The notes beneath the pieces are model-generated. The model was not told where the DNA came from, searched no databases, and was given only the letters and a program-made list of their open reading frames with translations. The position numbers and the translations under genes were made by a program. A DNA stretch of 64,000 nt from Gymnopus androsaceus JB14 (Eukaryota > Basidiomycota > Agaricomycetes > Agaricales > Omphalotaceae), in contig ML769624.1 in NCBI GenBank assembly GCA_009733575.1, positions 40,482-104,481 of the forward strand, read 5' to 3'. Positions 34,612 through 44,271 of the stretch are shown one piece after another; the stretch's first letter is position 1; each line of letters starts with the position of its first letter.

Positions 34612-35833
34612 TAAGGCTTTTTAAAAACATATTGATAAGACTTTGTAGAGCTTTTGTAAAGAGCTACGATAACTTCTGGAGCCCCGGGAATATGGCCAGG
34701 CAGCTGCTAAAGTCCGGCCTGGCACCCAGGGTGCTTATTTGGCAGCCCACGGCACCTTCGGCACCCTCCCAAAATGGCAGAATACCATCAAATACTGTTT
34801 ATCCATAAGTTTTTAAAAAGATTGTGATAAGGTGATACACCTAGCCCGATGCCCGCCCACTGGCACCTATAGCATAGTGCACTCACCGGCGCTTATTTCC
34901 CGCCCTCCGGCGCTTATTTTGGAAAAATGTCAGTGATTAGGCTTGATAAATACTGAAAAAATCATGAAAAATACTGAAAATATTCAGGCAGTGGGAATGC
35001 ACCCTGTACCGACTTTAATTTTTGTCACATGATTTGGGACTTGATTTTAGCGCCCACAGGGGCTTATTTTGCGGAAAAATCGAAAATTAGGCCTCATAAA
35101 TCTCGGAAAAATCCTGGAAAAATTGTAAAAAATGTGGAAAATATTCAGGGATGTATCACAATCACATGACCCTGGATCTTTTGCAAAAAAAACCCAATAA
35201 TGGATAATAATCACAAAAAATCAGAAATTTCTCATAAAACAGCAGCAGGGGTAGGGATATACACCATACCATATATGGTTATGATGACATTCTATAAATA
35301 TGATTAGAGTGGCACTGTAAAATATGGTCATGGTGGCATTGTATGAATATGGTTAGAGTGGCACTACATTTACAGTGGCACCATAAAATATGGTCATGGT
35401 GGCACTGTGTGAATATGGTTAGGGTGGCACTATATTTACAGTGGCAACATATAAATATGGTTACAGTGGCACTGTATAAATATTCTTACAGTAGCACTGT
35501 ATGAATATTGTTATGGTACCACCATATACAGTGACAGCAAAATCGAACCTGCACCCCTGATTTGGGAGCTGCATACATTCCTGGTGCTAAACTTTTTTTG
35601 TACTGCTTTTTTGGCAATACTGTAGTATTACAACTATGTACTGTACTCTATGCTATTCCTGGTGTGAATACAGGCCATATTCACCTGAAATTTACTAATG
35701 TTGACATGAGGAGGACTTTTTCTGTGTGGTAAGAGCTGGCGATGCATGCAGTTTCTGAATTGGGGGTGCAGGTTTGATTTTGCTGTCACTGTAAATATGG
35801 TTAAAATATCAAACATTTTTTAAAAAGGCTTTA
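34612..35833. mobile_element. 1222-bp MITE-like element with a 3-bp (CAG) duplication
   Basis: The ends TAAGGCTTTTTAAAAACAT and (reverse complement) TAAAGCCTTTTTAAAAAATG are inverted repeats. CAG flanks both sides (34609-34611, 35834-35836). It contains AT-rich sequence, a ~25-bp tandem motif (ATATGGTTAGAGTGGCACTG and variants, 35275-35525) and a younger nested element at 35529-35791. It splits the antisense gene. Confidence 0.65.
35529..35791. mobile_element. 263-bp nested foldback, TA-flanked
   Basis: Ends CAGTGACAGCAAAATCGAAC and the mirrored CAGTGACAGCAAAATCAAAC extend to a ~45-bp inverted repeat including CCTGCACCCC. TA lies at 35527-35528 and 35792-35793, which suggests Tc1/mariner-type insertion into the surrounding MITE. 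Confidence 0.65.
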
Positions 35834-38177
35834 CAGCATTGGTTGAAGGATCAATGAGCTGTCACGAAGCAATGGAAAGAAACCATGCAGGAAGGGGAGC
35901 TGGTTGAGAAGGCTGCTTGCCAACAGCACAAGGCCCAGGGGGGTCAGCAAAGGCCCAAACGACAGGCTGAGTCCTCTTTGTCGAATTCTCAAGTGGCCAT
36001 GTCTCGTTCGCGTGCTATCTCCCCCAGGCCAGTCCCCACTCCTCCTGTGGTCCTTTCTGGTGGTGCTCCTTCGACATCGTCTATCCCCCCTCCTAAGGCT
36101 CCTACCCCCCCTCCGTCCGCTCCCACTCCCATTCCTTCCCCTATTCCGCTACTTGTTCCTTCTGCACCATCCCCCACGTTCTCTCCTTCGGTTGGTCAGT
36201 CTGCCAATCCCTCCAATCGCTGGTCTCCCATCCCCTGTCGGGAATGGTCTCCTCCACAGCTCCTTGAGCGACCCGGTTTGGATGAGGCTGCTTACCGCAG
36301 GGCTCATGTCGACATAGCTTCCGGCCGCGACCCTGCAATGACTGATCTTTGGGATGCTTACGGTGATAGCCATCTGCTGGATCCCTCCCATCCGATCCAT
36401 TGGGAGCCATTGGTGAGTTGTTGTTTTTGTCCTTCCGTTTTTTTTTCTTTTCGACTTTTGTTCTTACCCTCTTGCTTCCTCTAGCCTCCTATGCCCATTC
36501 TTCGCAACAACAATGTCGGATCCCTTCAGCAGGAGTTGATGGATATGCAGAGGCGTTTCGACTCTGTGCAGTTGGATCTTGAGACCAAGAGGGCGCATAA
36601 CAAGATGTCCATTGTCCAGACGCGGCACTTGGAAGCCCAGATTGCCGACCTGCGTCGTTTGAGCTCGGAGCAGGAGCGCATGCTGAAGAACCGTCAAGTT
36701 GAGTACAAGTTACTGCAGGGAGAAGTGAAGACCTTAGCAGACAGTGCTGTGGCTTCCGCTGCTAGCGCTGCCCAGGCCAAGGCTTATAAGGCTTTGGTGA
36801 TTCCCGGATACCCTGTATGTTCTTTTTCTGCCCTTCCTCCTAGGTGTCGTATTCACTTTCTTGTTGTAGGATCCTGCTGCCGGCAATGAGGATTTGGAAG
36901 GTGTTTTGGCTCGGTATGAGGTTGAATTGCGCAAGTCGGAGGAGGGTCGTGGTGTGGCTGTCGACCGTGCCATTTGTTGTGAGGTTGAGATTGGGAATAC
37001 TTCCCAACTCATCCACGACCTACTGGGCACTTGTGAGCATCTCCGTCAACGTGCCCACTCTGCGGAAGATTCCTCTAGCTCCCTCCGCAAAAGCAACTTG
37101 GACCTTATTGCTCAGCTGGGTGGTTTGTACTCCCTAGAGGGAGCATGCAAAACCAATGCCCTCCTTTGTGCTCGAGTGGAGCAGTATTGCCAAGAGCTCT
37201 CCCAGCTGTCTAATGCCTTTAGACATATCGAGTCTGCTCGTCCTGCCTCTTTCTTGGTGGAGGTCACCCGTCGGGTGGAATTTTTGGTCCAAGAGATCTG
37301 TTCCTCCCTCCTGCATGGTTGTGCGATCCTGAGGCCTATGACCATGCTGAGGAGGCTAGTGAACGTCTTCGTCTGCATCTTTGTGAGTGTCTCTCACGCA
37401 TGGAGCAGTCTCTTTCCTTCCTCCTTAGGGTGGCAGGTCGATACCGTGAAGGTGTTGCGCCCTTGGTGGATCAATACAGCACCGTCAACCCTGCTGCCTT
37501 GCTCAGTTTGGCAGAGTATGTGGGTCTGGTGGTTCCTCCACATCACAATACCCAACTTCCGCTTTACCCTCTCTTGTCCTTTGATACGTCACAACCCTTG
37601 GGTTGCACTCCTCCTTTGGATTCCCTTCGGCATACCTTCTTCCTCCCCTTGTTGTCTCACATGTGTATGGACGCTCGTGATCTTCTTCATGCTCAACTTC
37701 AAACTTGCATTGAGGACGAAGAGTACTGGGAATCACGGGCGGCCGCACTTCTGCATTTGGAAGGGCAGTTGGCAGCTGTTTGTCCACCTTCAACTCCTGA
37801 TAGTCCAGATGCGCCCCTGTATTCACAGGATAACGCTGACGACATTTACGCGGATGACTCGGAAGACGTGGATGGTGGCTCTCGAGGAGGAGCTGGTCAA
37901 GAGGATGCTGGCGATGAAAGCAAATGGGGTGGAGTACGAGGGTGATGTCGAGATGCAGAGTAATGGTCCGGATGAAGATGAGGAAGTGTCCGCCCCTTCT
38001 GGTATCAGCACTACTCCTCCCCCCCCTGCGGTAGAATTCAGTGTCCCTTCCCCCTCCTATTTGTGCTAAGTTCCCCCTCCCTTCCCTTGATATCCCCCTG
38101 CTGGTGGTTTCCTCCCAATCCCCTCTTCCTTTTTTCCTTTTCTTTCCCTTTTGTCCCTTCCTTTCATGTATCTAATG

Positions 38178-38183
38178 AATAAA
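38178..38183 (+). terminator. Polyadenylation signal of the antisense gene
   Basis: AATAAA lies 109 bases after the stop of the antisense gene, within a T-rich stretch. This separates its transcript from the convergent pol gene ending at 38373. Confidence 0.45.
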
Positions 38184-38372
38184 ATCTTTGATTTTCTTGT
38201 TGTTTAATATGTGAGAAAAGAGAAATGTGCATTTGAATTGTTAGTAAAATGAAGGAGCCTGTTTCTATTGGTTTGGCGTTCAAAATTGAAGAGTATTCGT
38301 GCATTGGAAAAAGTTAACACCGCAAGTGCGGGGTGGAATGCTTGAAAAATAAGTGAGTGAGACTTAGCATCG

Positions 38373-41205
38373 TCAGGTGTCCCTTTGCCCCTCCTCTTCC
38401 TCCCAATCTTCCTTCTGTTTGTTCGCCATCTTCCGCAACTGGCCCAGGAGCTCCCTCTGTAGCTTTCTTTTTCTCGGGTGAGCTTTCTCCCACTTTTCTA
38501 TCAATTCGATGCCACCCGCCATACTTTGCCATGGGACCCACTCGTTGTACTCCTCCCCGTAATCCTTCCACTTTACCAAATACTCGATTTCATCGCTCCC
38601 CCCCTTCATAGGCTGGGAATCCAAAACATTCTTGATAAAGTACTCGGCATTCCCATCAATGAAGATGGGTGGGGGTGGTTCCCATTTGCATTTGAATATG
38701 TCCTCGTGGTGGATCTTCAGTCGGTCTACATGGAAGACGTTATGGATTTTTTTGAGGTCCCCAGGGAGGTCCAATCGGTACGCATGGCTCCCGACTTTCT
38801 TCAGGATTTGATAGGGGCCTGTAAACTTGTGGTCGAGTTTCTTTGTCGGATGGCGTGTTTTAACGTTCTTCATGTCCAACCATACCAAGTCTCCCTCCTT
38901 CCACTCTGGGCTCTCCACCCGCTTCTCATTCGCATACTTCTCGTAGTTCTTGTTCGTGACCTTCAGTTCCCCTTTTAGGTACTCATGGAGTTTGTGTAGT
39001 TGGGATGCGTAAGTGTTTGCGTCTGTATTCGTCACCTTTTCCAATTCAATTGTGAGCTTCGGGTGATAACCTTTGTTCGCGAAGAAGGGTGAGATTCCCG
39101 TTGCACTGTGGGGTGAGTTGTTATACACGAACTCTGCCACCGGGAGGAGTTTGTGCCAATCATTCTGCTCGTAGGCGCAATAGATTCATAAATACACTTC
39201 CAAGGATTGGTTGACCTGCTCTGTTTGTCCATCCGTCTGTGGGTGGTATGCCATAGATAGGCGTGCCCTTCGGCCATGCACAGTTTGGTCCAGAACTCGC
39301 TAACAAACAGTGAACCTCTGTCCGATACAATGTTTGACGGGAGTCCGTGTTTTGCGAATACGTGGGTAATGAATAAGTCCGCGAAGTCCTTAGCTTTGTC
39401 CATTGTGTAACACGGCATGTAAATCGCTTGTTTTGTTAAGCAACACACCACTACCAGGACAGCATCAAATGCCTCCTCCCCCTGGGTCTTCGGAAGCTGG
39501 ACGATGTGATCGAAGGATATGGAGTCCCAGGGTCGTTCCCCTATCGGGAGGGGTTTTAACAGTCCGAAGGGTTTGTGTCTCTGTGATTTTGCTCTAGCAC
39601 AGTTGTGGCAACCCCTAATGTAGTTTCGGACGTCGACCGACATGCCCCTCCAGTAGAATAGTTGAGATACCAGTTTCCTGGTTTTCCGCTCACCCGGATG
39701 ACCCTGTAGCGGGTGGTCATGGTAAGCCTGAATGATGTCCACCCGAAGTCTCCCCACTTGAGGCACATAGATCCTCCCTCCCCTTCTGAGAAGCCCTTCA
39801 TCTGCCACTACCTCCAACTCTCGTCCGTCCTTCAATTCCTTTGTCTTATCCTTCATGTAGGTGTCAGGTCGAGCTTCCCTCACCCACTCTATCAGTGAGG
39901 CCTCGTTGAGGGGATCACTGCTGCGAGGCGTTCGCTGGGTTTGGTTTGCTCCTCTTTCAAGCTCGTTACCCAACTCCTCCTCTTTTCACACTCCCTGCAG
40001 TCTCATACATGTTGTCGTACGTCCCTGGCCATTCCTGGCCAGTAGTATTGCTGCATGACCAGTCCCAATGTGCTTCTGCGGTTTGGGTGGAATGTGTTTT
40101 TGAGGTTGTGGAATTTCGTGATGATTTCCGGACGGAAGGATTCCGTGGAGGGTACGTATATCTTTTCCCCCCTCCTGACCACACTGTCCGCCCACTTTTC
40201 CCCTTCCGCCCTCCCTTCTGACCCTCCTGATCTGATTCTTTCGACGTGATTGTTGGGTACTGCGTTTCATATTCTGGCTAGAGTCACATCTTCCATTGCC
40301 AGACTGGCAATTCCTTGTTGTACTGGGGATATGACTGATGCGTTTAGGCGGTCGGGCGGAATAAGAATTCCTTCGTTGACCAATTTGGTGTGAGCCAGTT
40401 CTGCTCCCCGTTTTGGATATACATCCGCTCTGTGAGTTAACGCGTCTGGTTTCGCTCCAAGTGTCCCTGGCCAATAGTTGATGGTATAGTTGTAGGCTGA
40501 GAGGGTTTTGGACCAACGTGCCTGCCTCCTTGTAAGTACCTTTGTCATGGTGAAGTACTGCAAGTTGTTGTGGTCTGAGTATACTTGTATTCGGAAGCAG
40601 GATCCCTCGCAGTACGCCCTCCACTGCTTGAACCCTTCTACAATGGCCAAGAGTTCTTTATCGTAGATGTTGTAATTGAGTTCAGCATCAATCATTCCGC
40701 ATGCAAAGAAAGCTATCGGGTGGATCTCTCCCGATCCTGGGTTCAACTGCGAGAGGATTCCTGCTATTGCCCAGTCCAACGCGTCACATTCCATTATAAT
40801 TGGGAGGTCGGGGTTGAAGTGCGCAAGTATGGGAGCTTCCGCAAATGCCCCCTTCAGTACGTCAAAGACACGTTGGCACTCTTGCGTCCATTTCCAATAG
40901 TTTCCCTTTTTAAGGAGGCGTGTGAGGACTTTTGTGATGCCAGAGTAGTTATCGATGAATCGTCTATAGAAGTTTGCGAACCCCAGGAATCCTTGCAGCT
41001 CCTTTATGTTCTTAGGTGCGGGCCATGAGAGGATTGTGTCAACCTTCTTGGGGTCCATGGCCACTCCGTCAGGCAATATTATGACTCCCAGGTATTCCAC
41101 TATGCATGTATGGAAGTCGCACTTTTCTGGTTTTGCATGCAAATTGTTCTCCCGCAGCCTTTCAAGTACTTTCCTCACATGTTGAATATGTGATTCCTCG
41201 TCCAT
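38373..41205 (-). pseudogene. pol: Chromovirus pol: RT end, RNase H, two H2C2 fingers, integrase, chromodomain
   Basis: Minus strand in order: RT C-terminus (HAKPEKCDFHTCIVEYLGVI; LQGFLGFANFYRRFIDNY), RNase H (CDALDWAIAGILSQ; YDKELLAIVEGFKQWRAYCE; VYSDHNNLQYF), then stops at ~40266 and ~40002 within a first zinc finger (KFHN-x6-H ... CREC), then a second (AYHDHPLQGHPG ... GCHNCARAKS). Next come the integrase core with D (ISFDHIVQLP), D ([14 protein letters not shown]) and E (LEVYL, reached after a frameshift near 39260), the GPY-like KFTGPYQILKKVG, and a C-terminal chromodomain (EIEYLVKWKDYGEEYNEWVP). The frameshift and nonsense codons make it inactive. N-terminal RT and everything before it are missing. 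Confidence 0.88.
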
Positions 41206-41340
41206 TGGGGTTAGGAGTAGGGTTGGGGTTAGGATTAGGGCTGGGGTTAGGGTTAGGGGTTATGGATAAAAATGGGGTGCGGGGCTTGCCCCCACTATTA
41301 CTAAGTTAGGAGTGGGATTAGGATTAGGGTTGAATAGGGG
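41206..41340 (+). repeat. Degenerate TTAGGG-type telomere-like repeats at a retrotransposon break
   Basis: Runs of GGGGTTAGG, AGTAGGG and TTGGGGTTAGGA units begin directly after the truncated pol and continue, with a GGGGTGCGGGGCTTGCCCCC spacer, to GGATTAGGATTAGGGTTGA. The GGGGCTTGC block is shared, in inverted orientation, with the tract at 56835-56925. Confidence 0.75.
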
Positions 41341-43489
41341 ATGGTCTGACAAACCCAAGGGGTGTCAGTTTTTTCCCACAATGCCTCGTTCTTGAGATAT
41401 AAAATTGCTCAATGTGGCAGGGCCACAGCGGCTGTAAAAATTGATTAGGCCTTAAGTAAAGGATCATGAGGACTAAGTAATGGATAGCCTGATAGCATCA
41501 GCATCAAAAATTTGCACAGCCACCCCCAATGGCCTGAAAACACTGATTAATTTTTATGTCATTTTACAAAATGTTCCTCAACACTTATCAGGATATTTGG
41601 CAAAGGTTTAGCAGAATCAGCTGCTTGTTTTCATGTTCACTCAGGATCAACCTTTTGCTTCAGCTGATTCTGCCAGCTTAATGCAAAAAATCAAGATGAG
41701 TGTTGTGGGCCATTTTGCAAAGATCCCGCTAACTTTTAGCACTGATATTTTGGAAGCATTCACTAAATATTTGGAATAGGTGTTAAGCCTATGCAGCCCA
41801 GATTGAAGCGGCGGGAAATCAATTGCAAATTGATTGTGGGAATCAACCAATGTCAATTGATCAATGATCTGGGTTGGACCTTTGAAGTAATGGGACTTGG
41901 TGAAGCTATTAGCAACACCTTTAACACACTGTAATGTGTCCCAGAGGGAAGGAGTGGAAGAAGAGCAGAGTGGAGCAAATGTACAGCTGCAAGTCAATTG
42001 CAAATCAATTGCAGTGTCAATTGATTGATCAGCGGAGATGTCAGAAATAAGACTAAAGAACATCAGCTATGCTAAGTTGATTTTTGAACTAAAGTTACAA
42101 TACATGGTATACTACTTAAATACTGGTGAGTTTGGATAAACGGATAAATGTAAAGAACAATAAGTAATATATATCCGGGAGTGTATTCAGTAAGAAAGAC
42201 AAAAGAATATAAGAGGAATAAAACAATAAGTATTGGAAAGTTTGTCCAAACATGATAAGAATGTTTCTGAAGGTAAAGGGCAGCTATCAGATCGATACAT
42301 TGATTGATCAGAAATTGATGGTGAGTGTCAAACATCAGCAGTGAGTGTTGGAGGTTGGCAATGAGCGGTGATGATTGTATGGATATAACAGTAGTTATAT
42401 TGAAAGGTTGATTGATCAATGGCAAGTGATCAGAAATCAATGGCAAGTGTTGGAAATTAGCGGTGATGATAGCATGGATATAACAATAGGTAGATTGTGT
42501 TGCAGAATATTTGGTAAATAAATAACAATAAAATCACCATAGTTGTCTAAAATAGAAATGGCTATAGCAGGTAAAGGAGGGCCCATGGGGAAAAACTGAG
42601 ACCTCCCCCCTGCCCCGTGGTAGTGATGGCTATCCAACCATTACCTTATTTCACCCCTATACCATAATTATCCTAACCCTAACCCTGTATATTTTAATAC
42701 CCACATATCATCCTCAACCCCTAAAAAATAACCCCCTAATCCCTAACCAATGATAACTCATAGTTTGGCAATGTTTTGATCAGATCTCTATGTTAGGGTT
42801 AGCACTTGTGCTAACCCTAATGAGATCTGACCAAAAGATTGCTTAAATACCCTTTTTGGTAACCCTAACCCTACTCCTAATCCAACATAATCATAATATT
42901 TTGCAAAATATTGCTTCAACATGCTAATTGAGACAATATACCCTAACCCTAACCCTACCTTTACCTCACCTCACCTGAGTACATAATATTCCAAATATAG
43001 TCTTACAAATATTTGGTAAACATAAATATCATTGCTAGAATATTTGGCAAATCATCTAGCCATATATTCCTATTCCAAAATGTCAGTGCTAAAAGTTATC
43101 CGGATCTTTTGCAAAACAGCTCACAACACTTATCATGATCTTTTGCAAAAGCCTAGCAACATCTAGTGTTTGCTTATCGCGGTTTCAGATTGCTATCTTT
43201 ATAGCATTTGCACCGTTCTTGTGTCCATTTGCTGGTTTGTGCAAATGCAATTCAGGAAGGCTAGCTCCATAATACCCACTTTGTCAATCTGACAAATTTT
43301 GTACCTTAGAACATCTTTTCGCTAGATTTTGCACTGTGCAGGCTTCCTCTGCTTCCGTGGGCTGCATTCCAGTATTGCATATACTTTGACCATGACAACT
43401 GCAGATTCCTATACTGCTTGGTCAAGGTCTCCTCTCAAAGCACCTCTTATACTGTGTGCCATACTTTGGTTCCACATATTGCATGCTTC
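41341..43489. repeat. Gene-free block with inverted repeats of a TTTTGCAAAAGATC motif
   Basis: AAGTGTTGT(G)-GGCCATTTTGCAAAGATCCC-GCTAACTTTTAGCACTGA near 41695-41745 recurs inverted at 43080-43160, and direct at 59319-59400. Between the arms lie AT-rich sequence and the CCCTAA tracts. It is likely a non-autonomous subtelomeric-type repeat. No protein is recognisable. Confidence 0.5.
42655..42965 (-). repeat. CCCTAA-type telomere-like repeats, interspersed
   Basis: Several short clusters (CCTAACCCTAACCCT near 42672, 42865 and 42942, CCCCTAATCCCTAACC near 42730) and a perfect hairpin TTAGGGTTAGCAC/GTGCTAACCCTAA at 42794-42820 occur. Orientation is opposite to the 41206 tract. Confidence 0.75.
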
Positions 43490-43960
43490 ATGTCAACTGA
43501 GGATGATATTGAACAGTAGGTATCCTAAGTCTCTTTCTATTGGTTTACTGACTTGGCTCTTAGCTACACCTTGATTACTGATTATATTGACCATATACAA
43601 GCAGCCCAGGTCTCTGATAATATGGTACATTCCGAAGCGATTTACTATACCAAAAAACCTTTCTTTGGGATTTTGCCTCACATGAATGTGATACCCTCAG
43701 CTCACACTGCAATCATGGTTTTTATTGTCCTGAATGCATTGGATATGGATACAACTCCTGTCAAGGTACTATTTACTGATATTACATGGTCATCAACTTA
43801 TTCCAATCAATGCTTAGATTATTTTGGACACAACTTGTACAACAGACAGTGTGCAGCTATTGATATTATTACTAAGAGATGTAGTGATGCGGCAATACTG
43901 GTATCCGGCTGTATCGATGAAGATTTAGCACATGCTGGGATAAATATCATATTTATGTAA
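43490..43960 (+). pseudogene. Possible RecQ/DEAD-like helicase fragment
   Basis: The frame ending at 43960 reads LSYTLITDYIDHIQAAQVSD after an LLTDLAL-like helicase motif III position, then VKVLFTDITWSSTYSNQCLD (helicase C strand, family form KTLVFxDS) and RCSDAAILVSGCIDEDLAHA. The match to mushroom RecQ-like helicases is by motif order only and is weak. It is truncated at both ends. Confidence 0.3.
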
Positions 43961-44271
43961 TTTTGTGCCTGTTTCATCAATGTTGAAATTGCATGTGAAT
44001 ATTTGTCTTGTATTTAAAGTTGGCCCACATGCAATCACTCCTCCTTTCTTCTCCCCTATCTAATTATCACTGCACTTCATGAAAAATATGCTCCTATCCT
44101 ACATGCTCATCATTATAAATCACATATACATTCTGATATACTGATGTATTCTAGATGCACAACTCATATAATCATAAAACGCAACTTGCAAAGAGGATAC
44201 TGATTAATTGTTTCTATCTACAGTTTATTTTCAAAATATGTTCAACATGTAAGCATTTATTATTACCTCTT

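Larger units (their letters stand above)
33447..38069 (+). pseudogene. Retrotransposon-borne antisense gene: zinc-cluster, Pro-rich and coiled-coil protein
   Basis: Plus strand, opposite to pol. Exon 1 starts MPPKRPSDDSACKRTK, has a TGA at 33708, then a doubled cysteine motif C-x2-C-x5-C-x10-C-x2-C-x6-C (CARCEGKAEPC ... CDACQKAHKGC). Introns with clean GT-AG borders lie at 33863-33919, 36413-36484 and 36815-36869. After a Pro/Ser-rich middle (PPPPSGGRVGPPGRGR; VPTPPVVLSGGAPST) come IPRGSELAQELEAFEATEAE, an EWSPPQLLERPGLDEAAYRR block and long coiled coils (SLQQELMDMQRRFDSVQLDL; DLEGVLARYEVELRKSEEG), then an acidic tail to 38069. The MITE 34612-35833, one nonsense codon and two frameshifts (~37305, ~37870) disable it. 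Such Cys-cluster/coiled-coil proteins recur in mushroom genomes. The role is unknown. Confidence 0.6.
32692..41205 (-). mobile_element. Ty3/gypsy chromovirus, 5'-truncated, with an opposite-strand extra gene
   Basis: In element orientation (minus strand): RT end, RNase H, a doubled integrase zinc finger, integrase core and chromodomain (41205-38373). A separate gene then runs the other way (38069-33447), followed by a polypurine tract (reverse complement of TTACCCCCCC at 33263) and a 3' LTR (33262-32692). The 5' LTR, gag, protease and most of RT are absent. The element breaks within RT, just after the expected YxDD region, exactly where degenerate TTAGGG repeats begin at 41206. Left flank TGATG (32687-32691) is the copia protease sequence it inserted into. 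Confidence 0.8.

Noticed and set aside
37503..37826. Minus-strand 107-aa ORF within the antisense gene region
   Set aside because: It is the opposite-strand shadow of the coiled-coil exon, which has the stronger coding pattern.
41206..41340. True chromosome end
   Set aside because: The repeats are degenerate, short and followed by more than 20 kb of sequence. At most it is an internal or former telomere.
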